A stretch of DNA of 64,000 nt from Azospirillum baldaniorum (GCF_003119195.2 NZ_CP022254.1:231501-295500), one strand, 5' to 3'; positions 24,447 to 35,035 are shown, counted from the stretch's first letter. Numbers and translations are program-made. The notes: generated from the sequence alone by a model not told the origin.

Positions 24447-27400
24447 ATGGTTCTCTCCGACATTTCCATCCGCCGGCCCGTCCTGGCGACGGTCATGAGC
24501 CTCGCGCTCATGCTGATCGGCATCGTGTCGTACCAGCGCCTGTCGGTGCGCGAATATCCGAAGATCGACGAGCCCGTCGTCACGGTGGAGACCACCTACA
24601 AAGGCGCGTCGGCCGAGATCATCGAAAGCCAGGTCACCCAGATCCTGGAGGACTCGCTGTCGGGCATCGAGGGCATCGACGTGATGTCCTCGATCAGCCG
24701 CGCCGAGAAGAGCCAGATCACCCTGCGCTTCCGCCTGGACCGCAACGTCGACACGGCGGCCAGCGACGTGCGCGACCGCGTCGGCCGCGTGCGCGCCCAG
24801 CTTCCCAACGAGATCGATGAGCCGGTCATCGCGAAGGTGGAGGCTGACGCGCAGCCGATCATCTATCTGGCCTTCTCCTCCGACCGCCATTCGCCGCTGG
24901 ACGTGACGGACTTTGCCGACCGCTACGTCAAGGACCGGCTGCAGAACCTGCCCGGCGTCGCCCAGGTGCGAATCTTCGGCGAGCGGCGCTTCGCCATGCG
25001 CCTGTGGCTCGACCCGCAGCGCATGGCCGCCTACCGCGTCACCCCGCAGGACGTCGAGAACGCGCTGCGCAAGCAGAACGTCGAGATTCCGGCGGGCCGC
25101 GTCGAGAGCAAGGCGCGGGAGTTCACTGTCGTCTCCGAGACCGACCTGCGCACGCCAGAGGAGTTCGACCGCATCATCCTGCGCGACGACGGCGGCTATA
25201 TGGTCCGGCTGAAGGATGTCGGCCGGGCCGAGCTGGGCGCGCGGGACGAGCGGGTCAGCGCCCGTTTCAACGGGCGCGGTGCCGTCGCCATCGGCGTGGT
25301 CAAGCAGTCCACCGCCAACCCGCTGGACGTGTCCAAGGCGGTGAACGAGGCGCTGCCGAAGATCCGCGCCGCCCTGCCGGAGGGGATGGGGGTGGATGTC
25401 GGCTATGACAGCTCCGTCTTCATCGCCAAATCCATCGACGCGGTGTTCAGCACGATCTTCGAGGCCATCGTCCTGGTCGTGCTGGTCATCTTCGTGTTCC
25501 TGCGCAGCTTCCGCGCCACGCTGGTGCCGCTGGTGACCATCCCGGTGTCGCTGATCGGCGGCTTCGCGCTGATGTACGCCTTCGGCTTCTCAGTCAACAC
25601 GCTGACGCTGCTGTCCATGGTGCTGGCCATCGGCCTCGTCGTGGACGACGCCATCGTGATGCTGGAGAACATCTACCGCCACATCGAGGAGGGCGTGCCG
25701 CCCTTCCAGGCGGCCTTGCAGGGGTCGAAGGAGATCGGCTTCGCGGTCATCGCGATGACGATCACGCTGGCCGCGGTCTACGCGCCCATCGGATTCATGA
25801 CCGGCCGCACCGGCCGCCTTTTCTCCGAATTTGCGCTGACGCTGGCGGGGGCGGTGATCGTGTCGGGCTTCGTCGCCCTGACCCTGTCGCCGATGATGTG
25901 CTCCAAGCTGCTGAAGCACCAGACCAAGCACAACGCGCTCTACAACGCCATCGAACGGCTGCTGAACGGGCTGACCAACGGCTACCGGTCCATCCTCCGC
26001 CTGTCGCTGAAGGCGCGCCCGCTGGTGCTGCTGGTCGGCGCGGTGGTGGCGGGGCTCAGCTACACGCTGTTCACCGGGCTGAAGTCGGAATTGGCGCCGG
26101 TCGAGGACCGCGGCACCATCGTCGGCATCGCCATCGCACCGGAGGGCTCGACGCTCGACTACACGGAAAGCTACGCCAAGCGGATGGAGGACCTGTTCCG
26201 CCAGATCCCCATCGTCGAGAAGTTCTTCGTCGTGGTCGGCTTCCCGGTGGTCAACCAGGGCATCTCCTTCGTCCGCCTGATCGACTGGGACGAGCGCGAC
26301 GTGAAGCAGCAGGCGATCACCGCCCAGCTCTTCCCCAAGATGTTCGGCATCCCCGGCATCCTGGCCTTCGTCACCAATCCGCCGTCGCTGGGGCAGAGCC
26401 CGGTGGACAAGCCGGTCAACTTCGTCATCCAAAGCTCGCTGCCCTACGACGAGCTTCAGAAGATGGTCGACGGGCTGATGGCGGAGGCGCGGAAGTTCCC
26501 CGGCCTGACCAACCTCGACACCGACCTGAAGCTGAACAAGCCGGAACTGCGCATCACCATCGACCGTGACAAGGCCGCCGATCTCGGGGTGGATGTGGAG
26601 ACGGTGGGCCGCACGCTGGAAACCCTTCTGGGCGGGCGGCAGGTCACCCGCTTCAAGAAGGAGGGCAAGCAGTACGACGTGGTGGTCCAGGTCGGCGACG
26701 TCGACCGCCGCAACCCGGACGACATCGCCTCCATCTACGTCCGCGGCACGCCGACCATGGCGGCGGAGGCGGGTGTGGCCACCAGCACCGGGGCGATGAT
26801 CTCGCTCGCCAACCTCGTCCACATCGAGGAGCGGGTGGCGCCCAAGGAGTTGAACCACTTCAACAAGCTGCGTTCCGTCACCATCACCGCCACGCTGGCG
26901 CCGGGCACCTCGCTGGGCGAGGCGCTGGGCTATCTCCAGGCGGCGGCGAACCGCGTGCTGCCGGCCACCGCCCAGACCGACTATGCGGGGCAGAGCCGCG
27001 AGTTCCGCGAATCGGCGACGGGCCTGTACTTCGTCTTCATCCTGGCGCTGGCCTTCATCTATCTCGTGCTGGCGGCACAGTTCGAGAGCTTCATCGATCC
27101 CTTCGTGATCATGCTGACGGTGCCGCTGTCGATGACCGGCGCGCTGGCCGCCCTGCATTTCACGGGCGGGACGATGAACGTCTACAGCCAGATCGGCTTG
27201 GTGACGCTCGTCGGCCTCATCACCAAGCACGGCATCCTGATCGTGGAGTTCGCCAACCAGCTCCAGCGCGAGGGGGTGGACATCCGCAAGGCGGTGGAGG
27301 AGGCCGCCGTGCTGCGCCTGCGCCCGATTCTGATGACCACCGGCGCCATGGTGCTGGGCGCCGTGCCGCTCGCCAACGCCCATGGGGCCGGTGCGGAGAG

Positions 27401-27569
27401 CCGGCAGGCCATCGGCGCGGTGATCGTCGGCGGCATGCTGTTGGGCACCTTCCTGACGCTGTTCGTGGTGCCGACCGTCTACAGCTACATCGCCAAGAAG
27501 AAGCCTCTCCCGGCCGTGGACGGCTCCGCCGGCCACCCGACGGGTGCGCACCCTCAGCCGGCGGAGTGA
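24447..27569 (+). CDS. RND multidrug efflux permease (HAE1 family)
   Basis: A 1040-residue AcrB/MexF-like inner-membrane proton/drug antiporter. It starts MVLSDISIRRPVLATVMSLA and has twelve predicted membrane helices with two large periplasmic loops. The proton-relay aspartates are in AIGLVVDDAIVMLENIYRHI (TM4), and the second-half helix block reads GLITKHGILIVEFANQLQ (TM10 Lys region). It forms a two-gene operon with the adaptor and would recruit an unlinked TolC-type channel. Drug range cannot be told from sequence. An inverted repeat follows 60 bases after the stop. Confidence 0.95.
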   Translation: MVLSDISIRRPVLATVMSLALMLIGIVSYQRLSVREYPKIDEPVVTVETTYKGASAEIIESQVTQILEDSLSGIEGIDVMSSISRAEKSQITLRFRLDRNVDTAASDVRDRVGRVRAQLPNEIDEPVIAKVEADAQPIIYLAFSSDRHSPLDVTDFADRYVKDRLQNLPGVAQVRIFGERRFAMRLWLDPQRMAAYRVTPQDVENALRKQNVEIPAGRVESKAREFTVVSETDLRTPEEFDRIILRDDGGYMVRLKDVGRAELGARDERVSARFNGRGAVAIGVVKQSTANPLDVSKAVNEALPKIRAALPEGMGVDVGYDSSVFIAKSIDAVFSTIFEAIVLVVLVIFVFLRSFRATLVPLVTIPVSLIGGFALMYAFGFSVNTLTLLSMVLAIGLVVDDAIVMLENIYRHIEEGVPPFQAALQGSKEIGFAVIAMTITLAAVYAPIGFMTGRTGRLFSEFALTLAGAVIVSGFVALTLSPMMCSKLLKHQTKHNALYNAIERLLNGLTNGYRSILRLSLKARPLVLLVGAVVAGLSYTLFTGLKSELAPVEDRGTIVGIAIAPEGSTLDYTESYAKRMEDLFRQIPIVEKFFVVVGFPVVNQGISFVRLIDWDERDVKQQAITAQLFPKMFGIPGILAFVTNPPSLGQSPVDKPVNFVIQSSLPYDELQKMVDGLMAEARKFPGLTNLDTDLKLNKPELRITIDRDKAADLGVDVETVGRTLETLLGGRQVTRFKKEGKQYDVVVQVGDVDRRNPDDIASIYVRGTPTMAAEAGVATSTGAMISLANLVHIEERVAPKELNHFNKLRSVTITATLAPGTSLGEALGYLQAAANRVLPATAQTDYAGQSREFRESATGLYFVFILALAFIYLVLAAQFESFIDPFVIMLTVPLSMTGALAALHFTGGTMNVYSQIGLVTLVGLITKHGILIVEFANQLQREGVDIRKAVEEAAVLRLRPILMTTGAMVLGAVPLANAHGAGAESRQAIGAVIVGGMLLGTFLTLFVVPTVYSYIAKKKPLPAVDGSAGHPTGAHPQPAE

Positions 27570-27628
27570 CCAACCGGGCCGGAAGGCAGAGGTGCTTGGC
27601 GAGTGGTTGCGTTGAGCCCCCACCCTAA

Positions 27629-27705
27629 CCCTCCCCCGCTAACGCAGGGGAGGGGACTGCCGCCGCTTCGCAGAAGGCACCCTCCCCTGCGTTAGCGGGG
27701 GAGGG
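27629..27705. repeat. Perfect 26-base inverted repeat between convergent genes
   Basis: The arm at 27629-27654 is the exact reverse complement of the arm at 27680-27705; the spacer is 25 bases. Each arm is itself a hairpin (CCCTCCCC at one end, GGGGAGGG at the other, around CGCTAACGCA or its complement). It separates the convergent RND permease and transglutaminase genes. It could act as a bidirectional transcription barrier, but it lacks a T-run. It looks like a REP/MITE-type dispersed element. Confidence 0.85.
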
Positions 27706-27741
27706 CCGGGGCGGGGGCCGACGCGAGGGCTCGATTCCCTG

Positions 27742-28731
27742 TCAGGGGAAGGAGGGCGCCCCGTTGTCTTCCAGCGGTTCGACATCGACGCTGACCGACA
27801 GCGTGTGGCCGGCGGCCCCCATCAGGACGCCGCGGGCGGGGCTGACGTCGTCGTAGTCGCGGCCCCAGGCGATGGTGATGAAGTCCTGGTCGGCGCGGCG
27901 CGCGTTGGTCGGGCAGACGTCGATCCAGCCGGTCTCGGCGCCGCACCACACGGACGCCCAGGCGTGGCTGACGTCGGCGCCGACCAGACGCGGCCGGCCC
28001 GGCGGGGGCAGGGTGCGCAGATAGCCGGAGACGTAGCGGGCTGGCAGTCCCATGGCGCGCACGCAGCCGACCACGATGTGGGCGAAGTCCTGGCAGACGC
28101 CGCGGCGGTGCCGCATCACCTCGGCCATCGGGGTGGCGATCGTCGTCGCGGTGGGGTCGAAGGTGAAATCGTCGTGGATGCGCCGCATCAGGTCCAGCGC
28201 GGCTTCCGCCGTCGGGCGGCCGGGCGTGAAGGACTGCGCGGCGTACTCCTGGAGCGTCGGGCTGGCCGCCACCAGCGTGCTGTCGAAGCGGTACTGGACC
28301 ACTTCCGCCCCGTCCTCCGGGCCGCTCAGGCCGCCCAGCGAATCGCGCACATGCTCCCAGGACGGCGTCGACGCGGCGTCCAGCGGCGGCGGCGGGACGA
28401 CCTCCACTTCGCTTTCCGCGGTGACGACCAGCTGCCGGTGCGGCTCCTGCATCGCGACGTAGGTGACGGTGTTGCCGAAATAGTCGGTGTGGGACGACTG
28501 CACCGCCGGCGCCGGCAGGATGGTCAGCGCGCTCTGGTGGACGCGCTGGCGCGGGTGCGGCCGGGCGGTCAGATGGAGCAGATGGTGCGACACCGACACG
28601 TCCTCGCCATAGTCGTAGCGGGTCGTGTGGCGCACGCGGAAGCGAACGCCGAAACGGTCACCGGAGGGAACGTCAGCGGGGGCCGCGCCGGCCATGGTCG
28701 GGGAGAGGTCAGGCCGGTCGGGCAAAGGCAT
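27742..28731 (-). CDS. Transglutaminase-like cysteine peptidase family protein
   Basis: A 329-residue protein. The N-terminal transglutaminase beta-domain (FRVRHTTRYDYGEDVSVSHH to about residue 110) precedes the core fold. The catalytic triad residues are Cys in RRGVCQDFAHIVVGC, His in VSHAWASVW and Asp in GWIDVCPTN. Bacterial members are predicted peptidases or amide-forming enzymes rather than true cross-linkers. There is no signal peptide, so it is cytoplasmic. It overlaps the ATP-grasp/alpha-E gene by 23 bases, forming one transcription unit. Confidence 0.9.
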   Translation of the reverse strand: MPLPDRPDLSPTMAGAAPADVPSGDRFGVRFRVRHTTRYDYGEDVSVSHHLLHLTARPHPRQRVHQSALTILPAPAVQSSHTDYFGNTVTYVAMQEPHRQLVVTAESEVEVVPPPPLDAASTPSWEHVRDSLGGLSGPEDGAEVVQYRFDSTLVAASPTLQEYAAQSFTPGRPTAEAALDLMRRIHDDFTFDPTATTIATPMAEVMRHRRGVCQDFAHIVVGCVRAMGLPARYVSGYLRTLPPPGRPRLVGADVSHAWASVWCGAETGWIDVCPTNARRADQDFITIAWGRDYDDVSPARGVLMGAAGHTLSVSVDVEPLEDNGAPSFP

Positions 28732-31303
28732 GGCTGAAATAGGCGTGGGTCAGGAGGTTGGAAATCTCGGGCAACGACAGGGCGAGCGAGTCCAGCAGCG
28801 TGTGCAGGGCCGTGCCGGAGTCCAGAGCCTCCGGCGCGCGCAGCGAGGCGCGGGCGGCGCCGAGGATCGAGCGGGCCGAGGCGGCCGTGTCGCCCGGCAC
28901 GGCCTGCGAACCGCTGGGCAGGGCCGCCACGTGCCGTTCCAGAGCCGCAAGTTGGAAATCCAGGGCGCGCGGGTTGGAGTCGTCGGCCAGAAGCAGTTCC
29001 AGCACCGGCCGGCGGCGCACGCTGGTCAGATAGCGGGACCGGTAGGTCATCACGCTCTCCCCCAGTTCCAGCAGCACGCTCAGCGTCGCCACCTGGACCG
29101 GCTCGTCCTGGCGGTCGAGCGTGTGGACCGGGATGCCGCGCATCACCGAGATGATGTGGAGCGCCCGCTCCATGCGGCGCCCGATGTCGAGGAAGCGCCA
29201 GCCCTGGCCGCGCGTCATGCTTTCCTGCTCCAGCCCGGCGATGGCGGCGAGACTGGTCATCAGGTCGTCCAGCCGCAGCAGCATGGCGGCGGCGTCGAGC
29301 TTGTGCGCCGGCGGCTGGCTCTGCCGCTCCAGCATCGTCACCACCCGCCACATGTCGAGCGACAGGCGGTCGCGCACCGAATAGGCGGTGCGGTGCACCC
29401 GCTGCACCTGGGCGCGCAGGCTGTTGGGGTGGTCGGGATCGACGACGGAGCTGTAGAGCGCCGCCCGCAGCGCCCGTCCGCCACCGAGCGCCGTGACGCG
29501 CGTCAGGTCCCAGGGGATCATGCCCTCCCAGGCCATCAGGTGGAGCAGCGGGCGAAGCTGGAGCGACGCGCCCGGCACGTTGCCGTCGGTCAGGCGGGAA
29601 TGGGTGGAACGCAGCAGGCGCACCGTGCCCTCCGACCGCTCCGCGTAGCGGCCCAGCCAGTAGAGGCTGTCGGCCACTCGGCTGGGCAGGTCGGCGGAGG
29701 CCGCCTTGGGCACCGGCTGCGGTTCCTGGGCCGGCTGCGGGCGCGGCGTCGCCGGTGTGGCCTCGGCCCGGCGCCCGGAGAGGATCCAGGTGTCCTTGCT
29801 GCCGCCGCCCCGCTGCATGGAGACGACCAGCTTCCCGGATTCGGTGGACACGCGGGTCAGGCCGCCGGGCATGACGGTGTAGCTGCCGTCCGGGCGGGCG
29901 CAGAGGAAGACACGCAGGACCAGCGGGCGCGGCTGCAGCCGCCCGCCCTGCCAGACCGGCGCCGTGGACAGGGCCAGACGCTCCTGAGCGACGTAGCACC
30001 AGGGGCGGGCCTTGATGCGCTCGACCAGAGCGGTGCGCTCCGCCGCCGACAGGTCGGCGCCGAAGATCGGCTCGAAGGACAGGGAGGGGAAGGCCGGCTT
30101 CACCACCAGCCCGTCCAGATGCTCGATGACGTAGGCGCGCTCGTCGTCGTTGCCGCACCACCAGACGGCGACGCCGGGCATCTTCAGCTCTTCGCCGAGC
30201 AGATGGCGGCAGAGCATGGGCAGCGACGGCTTGACCGCCATGGATTCCAGGAATCCGGAACCGAGGGAATTGGCCACCACCACGTTGCCGGCGCGCACCG
30301 CCTCGATCAACCCCGCCACGCCCAGCGAACTGTCGGCGCGCAGCTCAAGCGGGTCGGCGAAATCGGCGTCCAGGCGGCGCAGGATGACGTCCACCGGCTC
30401 CAGCCCCGACAGGGTCTTCAGATAGACCTGACGGTCGCGCACGGTCAGGTCGGCGCCCTCCACCAGCGTGATGCCGAGGTAGCGGGCCAGATAGACGTGC
30501 TCGAAATAGGTTTCGTTGTAGGGGCCGGGCGTCAGCAGGACGATCCGCGGCTGGTCGCGGCGCGGGCTCAGCGACAGCAGCGTTTCCTTGTACGCCTCGA
30601 AGAAGGGCGACAGATGCTCCACCTGACAGTGGCGGAAGCTGTCGGGCAGGACCTTCGCCAGCACCGCCCGGTTCTCCAGCGCGTAGCCGCTGCCGCTCGG
30701 CGCCTGGGTGCGGTCGGACAGCACCCACCAGCGCCCGTCCGGCGCGCGGGCGAGGTCCGCCGCGTAGAAATGCAGGTGGATGTCGTTGGGCACCGGAATG
30801 CCGTGCACGGCGCGGCGGAATCCGGGATCGGCGTGGATCACCGCCGGGGACAGCCGCCCGCTGCGCGTCAGGGTCTGCGGCCCGTAGATGTCGGCCAGCA
30901 CCGCGTTCAACAGCGTGGCGCGCTGGATCAGGCCCGATTCGACGGCCTTCCACTCGTGGGAGGGGATCAGCAGCGGCACCATGTCGAGCGGCCAGGGCCG
31001 CTCCATCCCCTTGGGATCGCCGTAGATGTTGTAGGTGACGCCGTTCTGGTGCAGCAGGCGCCGCGCCTCTTCCCACCGCTCGGCCATCAGTTCCGGGTCG
31101 AGGGGGCCCAGCGTTCCCATGAAGGTCTGCCAGTGCGGGCGCAGGCGGCCCTGTCCGGTGACCATCTCGTCATAGACCTCGCCGCGGCCATAACCCATGG
31201 CGTCGGCCTCGCCGAACAGCGATCCCTGGAGGAACGGCACCGGACGCAGCCCCGGTGGAGGGGGCGCGCTGGGGTCAAGAAAGGGCGAATCGCGGTCGGC
31301 CAA
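28709..31303 (-). CDS. Circularly permuted ATP-grasp / alpha-E fusion protein
   Basis: A fusion of about 864 residues. Residues 1-480 are a type 2 circularly permuted ATP-grasp domain (COG2308/PF14403): GVTYNIYGDPKGMERPWPLD, RTQAPSGSGYALENRAVLAK, LTPGPYNETYFEHVYLAR, VANSLGSGFLESMAVKPSLP and PRPLVLRVFLCA. After an Ala/Pro linker, residues 540-864 are an alpha-E domain (COG2307): SLYWLGRYAERSEGTVRLLR and DIGRRMERALHIISVM. The domains are usually separate neighbouring genes. No ATG suits the start; TTG at 31303 is my choice, with TTG at 31333 possible. ATP-grasp enzymes of this group are predicted peptide or amide ligases (Iyer and Aravind); the product is unknown. Confidence 0.9.
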   Translation of the reverse strand: MADRDSPFLDPSAPPPPGLRPVPFLQGSLFGEADAMGYGRGEVYDEMVTGQGRLRPHWQTFMGTLGPLDPELMAERWEEARRLLHQNGVTYNIYGDPKGMERPWPLDMVPLLIPSHEWKAVESGLIQRATLLNAVLADIYGPQTLTRSGRLSPAVIHADPGFRRAVHGIPVPNDIHLHFYAADLARAPDGRWWVLSDRTQAPSGSGYALENRAVLAKVLPDSFRHCQVEHLSPFFEAYKETLLSLSPRRDQPRIVLLTPGPYNETYFEHVYLARYLGITLVEGADLTVRDRQVYLKTLSGLEPVDVILRRLDADFADPLELRADSSLGVAGLIEAVRAGNVVVANSLGSGFLESMAVKPSLPMLCRHLLGEELKMPGVAVWWCGNDDERAYVIEHLDGLVVKPAFPSLSFEPIFGADLSAAERTALVERIKARPWCYVAQERLALSTAPVWQGGRLQPRPLVLRVFLCARPDGSYTVMPGGLTRVSTESGKLVVSMQRGGGSKDTWILSGRRAEATPATPRPQPAQEPQPVPKAASADLPSRVADSLYWLGRYAERSEGTVRLLRSTHSRLTDGNVPGASLQLRPLLHLMAWEGMIPWDLTRVTALGGGRALRAALYSSVVDPDHPNSLRAQVQRVHRTAYSVRDRLSLDMWRVVTMLERQSQPPAHKLDAAAMLLRLDDLMTSLAAIAGLEQESMTRGQGWRFLDIGRRMERALHIISVMRGIPVHTLDRQDEPVQVATLSVLLELGESVMTYRSRYLTSVRRRPVLELLLADDSNPRALDFQLAALERHVAALPSGSQAVPGDTAASARSILGAARASLRAPEALDSGTALHTLLDSLALSLPEISNLLTHAYFSHAFARPA

Positions 31304-31431
31304 GGTTCGGATCGTACGTTCACGGCGGTGCAATGCGCAGCAAGTGTGAACGCCCGGTCCCGCCGATGCAAGCGGCGCATCGGCGCGCCCCGGCCGAAAG
31401 GCGTATTCCGGCCGGGGAAAGGGAGAGCCGA

Positions 31432-34400
31432 TCAGCCCCGCCGCAGGTCGAGCGTCATCGGGAACTGCGGGTTGCGCTCCTCCGCCGGTGCGTCCATCGG
31501 GCCGGGGGTGTGGCCGAAGGGGAAGAAGCGGGCGAGGCGCCGACCCTCCGCCTCGTTGGCGTTGACCGGGAAGGTGTCGTAGTTGCGCCCGCCCGGATGC
31601 ATGACGTGGTAGGTGCAGCCGCCGATGGAGCGGCCCGCCCACAGGTCCAGGATGTCGAAGACCAGCGGCGTGTGCACCGGGATCGTCGGGTGCAGGCAGG
31701 AGGGTGGCTGCCACGCCCGGTACCGCACGCCGGCGACGAACTCGCCCTCCGTCCCGGTGGGGATCAGCGGCACGCGGCGGCCGTTGCAGGTGATGGCGTA
31801 GCGCGCGTCGGTCAGGCCGGTGACCCGCACCTGCACCCGCTCGACCGAACTGTCGACGTAGCGCACGGTGCCGCCGCCGCCCGGCTCCTCGCCCAGGACG
31901 TTCCAGGGCTCCAGCGCCATGCGCAGTTCCAGCGAGATGCCGCGCTGGTTGACGTGGCCATAGACCGGGAAGCGGAAGTTCATGTGCGGGTCGAACCAGC
32001 GCTCCTCGATGGGATAGCCGTGGTCGCGCAGGTCGGCGATGACGTCCGCCAGATCCTGCTGCACGAAATAGGGCAGCATGAAGCGGTCGTGCAGCTCCGT
32101 CCCCCAGCGCACCAGCTTGCCCTTGTAGGGCGCCTTCCAGAAGCGCGCGACCAGGGCGCGCAGCAGAAGCTGCTGGGTCAGGCTCATCTCCGCGTGCGGC
32201 GGCATCTCGAAGGCACGGAACTCGACCAGCCCGAGCCGTCCGGTGGAGCTGTCCGGGGAGTAGAGCTTGTCGATGCAGAATTCCGCCCGGTGGGTGTTGC
32301 CCTGCACGTCGGTCAGCAGGTTGCGCAGCACGCGGTCGACCATCCAGGGCGGGCAGTCGCCGGTCGCGGCGGCCTTGTCGATCTGGTTGAAGGCGATCTC
32401 CAGCTCGTAGAGCGCGTCGTCGCGGGCCTCGTCCACGCGCGGCGCCTGGCTGGTCGGGCCGATGAACAGGCCGGAAAAGGCGTAGGACAGCGACGGGTGG
32501 TTCTGCCAGAAGGTGATCAGGCTGCGCAGCGTGTCGGGCCGTCGCAGGAAGGGGCTGTCCGCCGCGGTGGCGCCGCCCATCACCACGTGGTTGCCGCCGC
32601 CGGTGCCGCAGTGGCGCCCGTCGATCATGAACTTCTCGGCGCCCAGCCGCGACTGGCGGGCGTCCTCGTAAAGCTCCAGCGTGTTGCGGACCAGCTCGTC
32701 CCAGTTGTGCGAGGGGTGGATGTTCACCTCGATCACGCCGGGGTCGGGGGTGACGGCCAGCGAGTTCAGGCGGGGGTCCTTCGGCGGCTGGTAGCCCTCG
32801 ATCACCACCGGCATGTCCAGTTCAAGCGCCGTCGCCTCGATCTCCGCCAGCATCGCCAGATAGTCCTCCAGCGTGTTCATCGGCGGCAGGAACAGGTGGA
32901 TGCGCCCGTTGCGCGCCTCGCAGGTCAGGGCGGTGCGGACCACCCACCAAGCGGACTTGCCGTGCTCCGGCATCTCGCTGCGCACTTCGGCCATGGCGCG
33001 CTGGACGCGCTCGGTCCGCCGGGAGGCGTCCTGGCGCCCGGCCTCCTCGCGAATCGCGTGCTGACGCAGCGGCACCCGGTTCGGCGGCAGCGGCGCCCGC
33101 TCCTCGAACGGGTCGGTCTCCCAGGAATAGGGATAGTCCTGCGGCGCCACCCAGGGCAGCGAGCCGAGTGGCAGGCGGTAGCCGACCGGGCTGTCGCCCG
33201 GCATCAGCAGCAGCCGTTCCTGGCGCAGCGGCCAGGCGCTGGACAGCCACACCGGCCCCTGCTGGGTCATCTTGCGGTTGATCGGCAGGGCGAAGCCCAC
33301 CGGCTCGTTCAGGCCGCGGGTGAAGACGTGGGCGAGGCGCGCCCGCTCCTCCTTGTCCTCCAGCTTGCTGTCCAGCGGATCGACGTTGACCGGCAGCAGC
33401 GATTCGCGGCGCAGGTAGTGCCAGGGGTCCTCGTAGGCGGCGAGCACCAGCGCCGGGTCAAGCCCCAGCTTCTTGGCCAGCGTGACCAGGAAGGCGCCGG
33501 CGTCCTCCGCCGTGTGGCCGTAGTCGGTGTCCTCGCGGGCCAGCAGGTCGCTGTTCGCCCACAGCGCTTCGCCGTCGCGGCGCCAGTAGACGGTCATCGC
33601 CCAGCGCGGCAGCGATTCGCCGGGATACCATTTGCCCTGGCCGAAATGCAGCAGCCCGCCCGGCGCGAAGCGGTTGGCCAGCCGGTGCACGAGGTCGGCG
33701 GCCATCTTGCGCTTGTTGGGGCCGAGCGCGGTGGTGTTCCACTCGGCCCCGTCCATGTCGTCGATGGAGACGAAGGTCGGCTCGCCGCCCATGGTCAGGC
33801 GCACGTCTCCGGCGGTCAGCTCCTCGTCGATGCGGTGGCCCAGTGCTTCGATCCCCGCCCATTGCCGGGGCGTGTAGGGCTTGGTGACGCGCGGCGCCTC
33901 ATAGATGCGGGTGACCGACATCTCGTGCCCGAACTCCACCTCACATTCGTCGATGAGGCCGGAGATGGGGGCGGCGGAGGACGCGTCGGGCGTGCAGGCC
34001 AGCGGGATGTGCCCTTCGCCCGCCAGCAGTCCCGAGGTGGGGTCGAGGCCGACCCAGCCGGCACCGGGCAGGAACACCTCGGTCCAGGCGTGCAGGTCGG
34101 TGAAGTCCTCTTCGGGACCGGACGGTCCGTCGAGCGCCTTCTGGTCGGCGGTGAGCTGGATCAGGTAGCCGGAGACGAACCGGGCGGCCAGACCGAGGTT
34201 GCGCAGGATCTGCACCAGCAGCCACGCCGAATCGCGGCAGGACCCGGTGCGCTTGCCCAGCGTCTCCTCGCAGGTCTGGATGCCGGGCTCCAGGCGGATG
34301 ACGTAGCCGATGTCCTTCTGGAGCCGCTGGTTGACGTCCACCAGGAAGTTGATGGACGCCGCCGGTTCCCGCGAAATGCCGGTCATGTAGTCGGCCAGCA

Positions 34401-34776
34401 GCGGCCCCGGCTCCTCCACCTCCAAATAGGGGCGCAGCTCGCGCTCCAGCCAGGGTTCGTAGGCGAAGGGGATGGTCTGGGCCTTCTCCTCCAGGAAGAA
34501 ATCGAAGGGGTTGATTGCCGCGATCTCCGCGACGAGATCGACCTCGATCACGAATTCGCGGGTCTTCTCCGGGAAGACGAAGCGGGCTTGGTAGTTGGAC
34601 TGGGGGTCCTGCTGCCAGTTCAGGAAATGATGCTTCGGGGTGACGCGCAGCGAATAGCTGAGGATCGGGGTGCGGCAGTGGGGGGCCGGGCGGAGCCGGA
34701 CGATCTGTGGTCCCAGATTGACCAATCGGTCGTAACGGTAGACGGTCTTGTGGTTGAGAGCGACGTGGATCGCCAT
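31432..34776 (-). CDS. Transglutaminase-DUF2126 fusion protein
   Basis: A 1114-residue protein. The N-terminus [20 protein letters not shown] is a transglutaminase N-domain. The transglutaminase core has Cys in [17 protein letters not shown], His in [12 protein letters not shown] and Asp in [16 protein letters not shown] (about residues 165-260). The remaining 800 residues are DUF2126 (COG4196): [59 protein letters not shown] and [20 protein letters not shown]. Recent annotations relate DUF2126 to glutamine-synthetase-like or amidoligase folds; I did not verify this. Same strand and 128 bases from the ATP-grasp gene, so probably one operon. Confidence 0.92.
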   Translation of the reverse strand: MAIHVALNHKTVYRYDRLVNLGPQIVRLRPAPHCRTPILSYSLRVTPKHHFLNWQQDPQSNYQARFVFPEKTREFVIEVDLVAEIAAINPFDFFLEEKAQTIPFAYEPWLERELRPYLEVEEPGPLLADYMTGISREPAASINFLVDVNQRLQKDIGYVIRLEPGIQTCEETLGKRTGSCRDSAWLLVQILRNLGLAARFVSGYLIQLTADQKALDGPSGPEEDFTDLHAWTEVFLPGAGWVGLDPTSGLLAGEGHIPLACTPDASSAAPISGLIDECEVEFGHEMSVTRIYEAPRVTKPYTPRQWAGIEALGHRIDEELTAGDVRLTMGGEPTFVSIDDMDGAEWNTTALGPNKRKMAADLVHRLANRFAPGGLLHFGQGKWYPGESLPRWAMTVYWRRDGEALWANSDLLAREDTDYGHTAEDAGAFLVTLAKKLGLDPALVLAAYEDPWHYLRRESLLPVNVDPLDSKLEDKEERARLAHVFTRGLNEPVGFALPINRKMTQQGPVWLSSAWPLRQERLLLMPGDSPVGYRLPLGSLPWVAPQDYPYSWETDPFEERAPLPPNRVPLRQHAIREEAGRQDASRRTERVQRAMAEVRSEMPEHGKSAWWVVRTALTCEARNGRIHLFLPPMNTLEDYLAMLAEIEATALELDMPVVIEGYQPPKDPRLNSLAVTPDPGVIEVNIHPSHNWDELVRNTLELYEDARQSRLGAEKFMIDGRHCGTGGGNHVVMGGATAADSPFLRRPDTLRSLITFWQNHPSLSYAFSGLFIGPTSQAPRVDEARDDALYELEIAFNQIDKAAATGDCPPWMVDRVLRNLLTDVQGNTHRAEFCIDKLYSPDSSTGRLGLVEFRAFEMPPHAEMSLTQQLLLRALVARFWKAPYKGKLVRWGTELHDRFMLPYFVQQDLADVIADLRDHGYPIEERWFDPHMNFRFPVYGHVNQRGISLELRMALEPWNVLGEEPGGGGTVRYVDSSVERVQVRVTGLTDARYAITCNGRRVPLIPTGTEGEFVAGVRYRAWQPPSCLHPTIPVHTPLVFDILDLWAGRSIGGCTYHVMHPGGRNYDTFPVNANEAEGRRLARFFPFGHTPGPMDAPAEERNPQFPMTLDLRRG

Positions 34777-34963
34777 GAAGTTCCACCCGTTGTCTGCGCT
34801 GGCCGGTCCCCTGCGGCTCTCCGCCGCACGGAGAGGGCATAGTACCATCGAAGAGTTCGCGCAGACCAGAGCGCCTTCGCAATCGCGGCACGAACTGGTT
34901 GCACAAAAAACAAGCAGATGCATATTGGACCGGTTGCGTCTTTCATCGACGCCCAGACCGCTT

Positions 34964-34969
34964 TATAAA
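34964..34969 (+). promoter_or_regulatory. Possible -10 element for the hypothetical gene at 35036
   Basis: TATAAA matches the -10 consensus in five of six positions; the -35 at 17 bases (TTTCAT) is poor. The predicted leader is about 60 bases. The rest of the 259-base gap from 34777 holds no recognisable gene or RNA. Confidence 0.3.
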
Positions 34970-35035
34970 GAGCCATCTCTGTCCGCGGGCCTTGTCCACC
35001 GGACGGGAGCGACGCAGGCAGAGTGTGCATCGGGA

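Noticed and set aside
31255..34842. Plus-strand open frame of nearly 1200 codons
   Set aside because: It is the antisense of the transglutaminase-DUF2126 gene; the translation is low-complexity and His/Gln/Arg/Val-rich with no motif.
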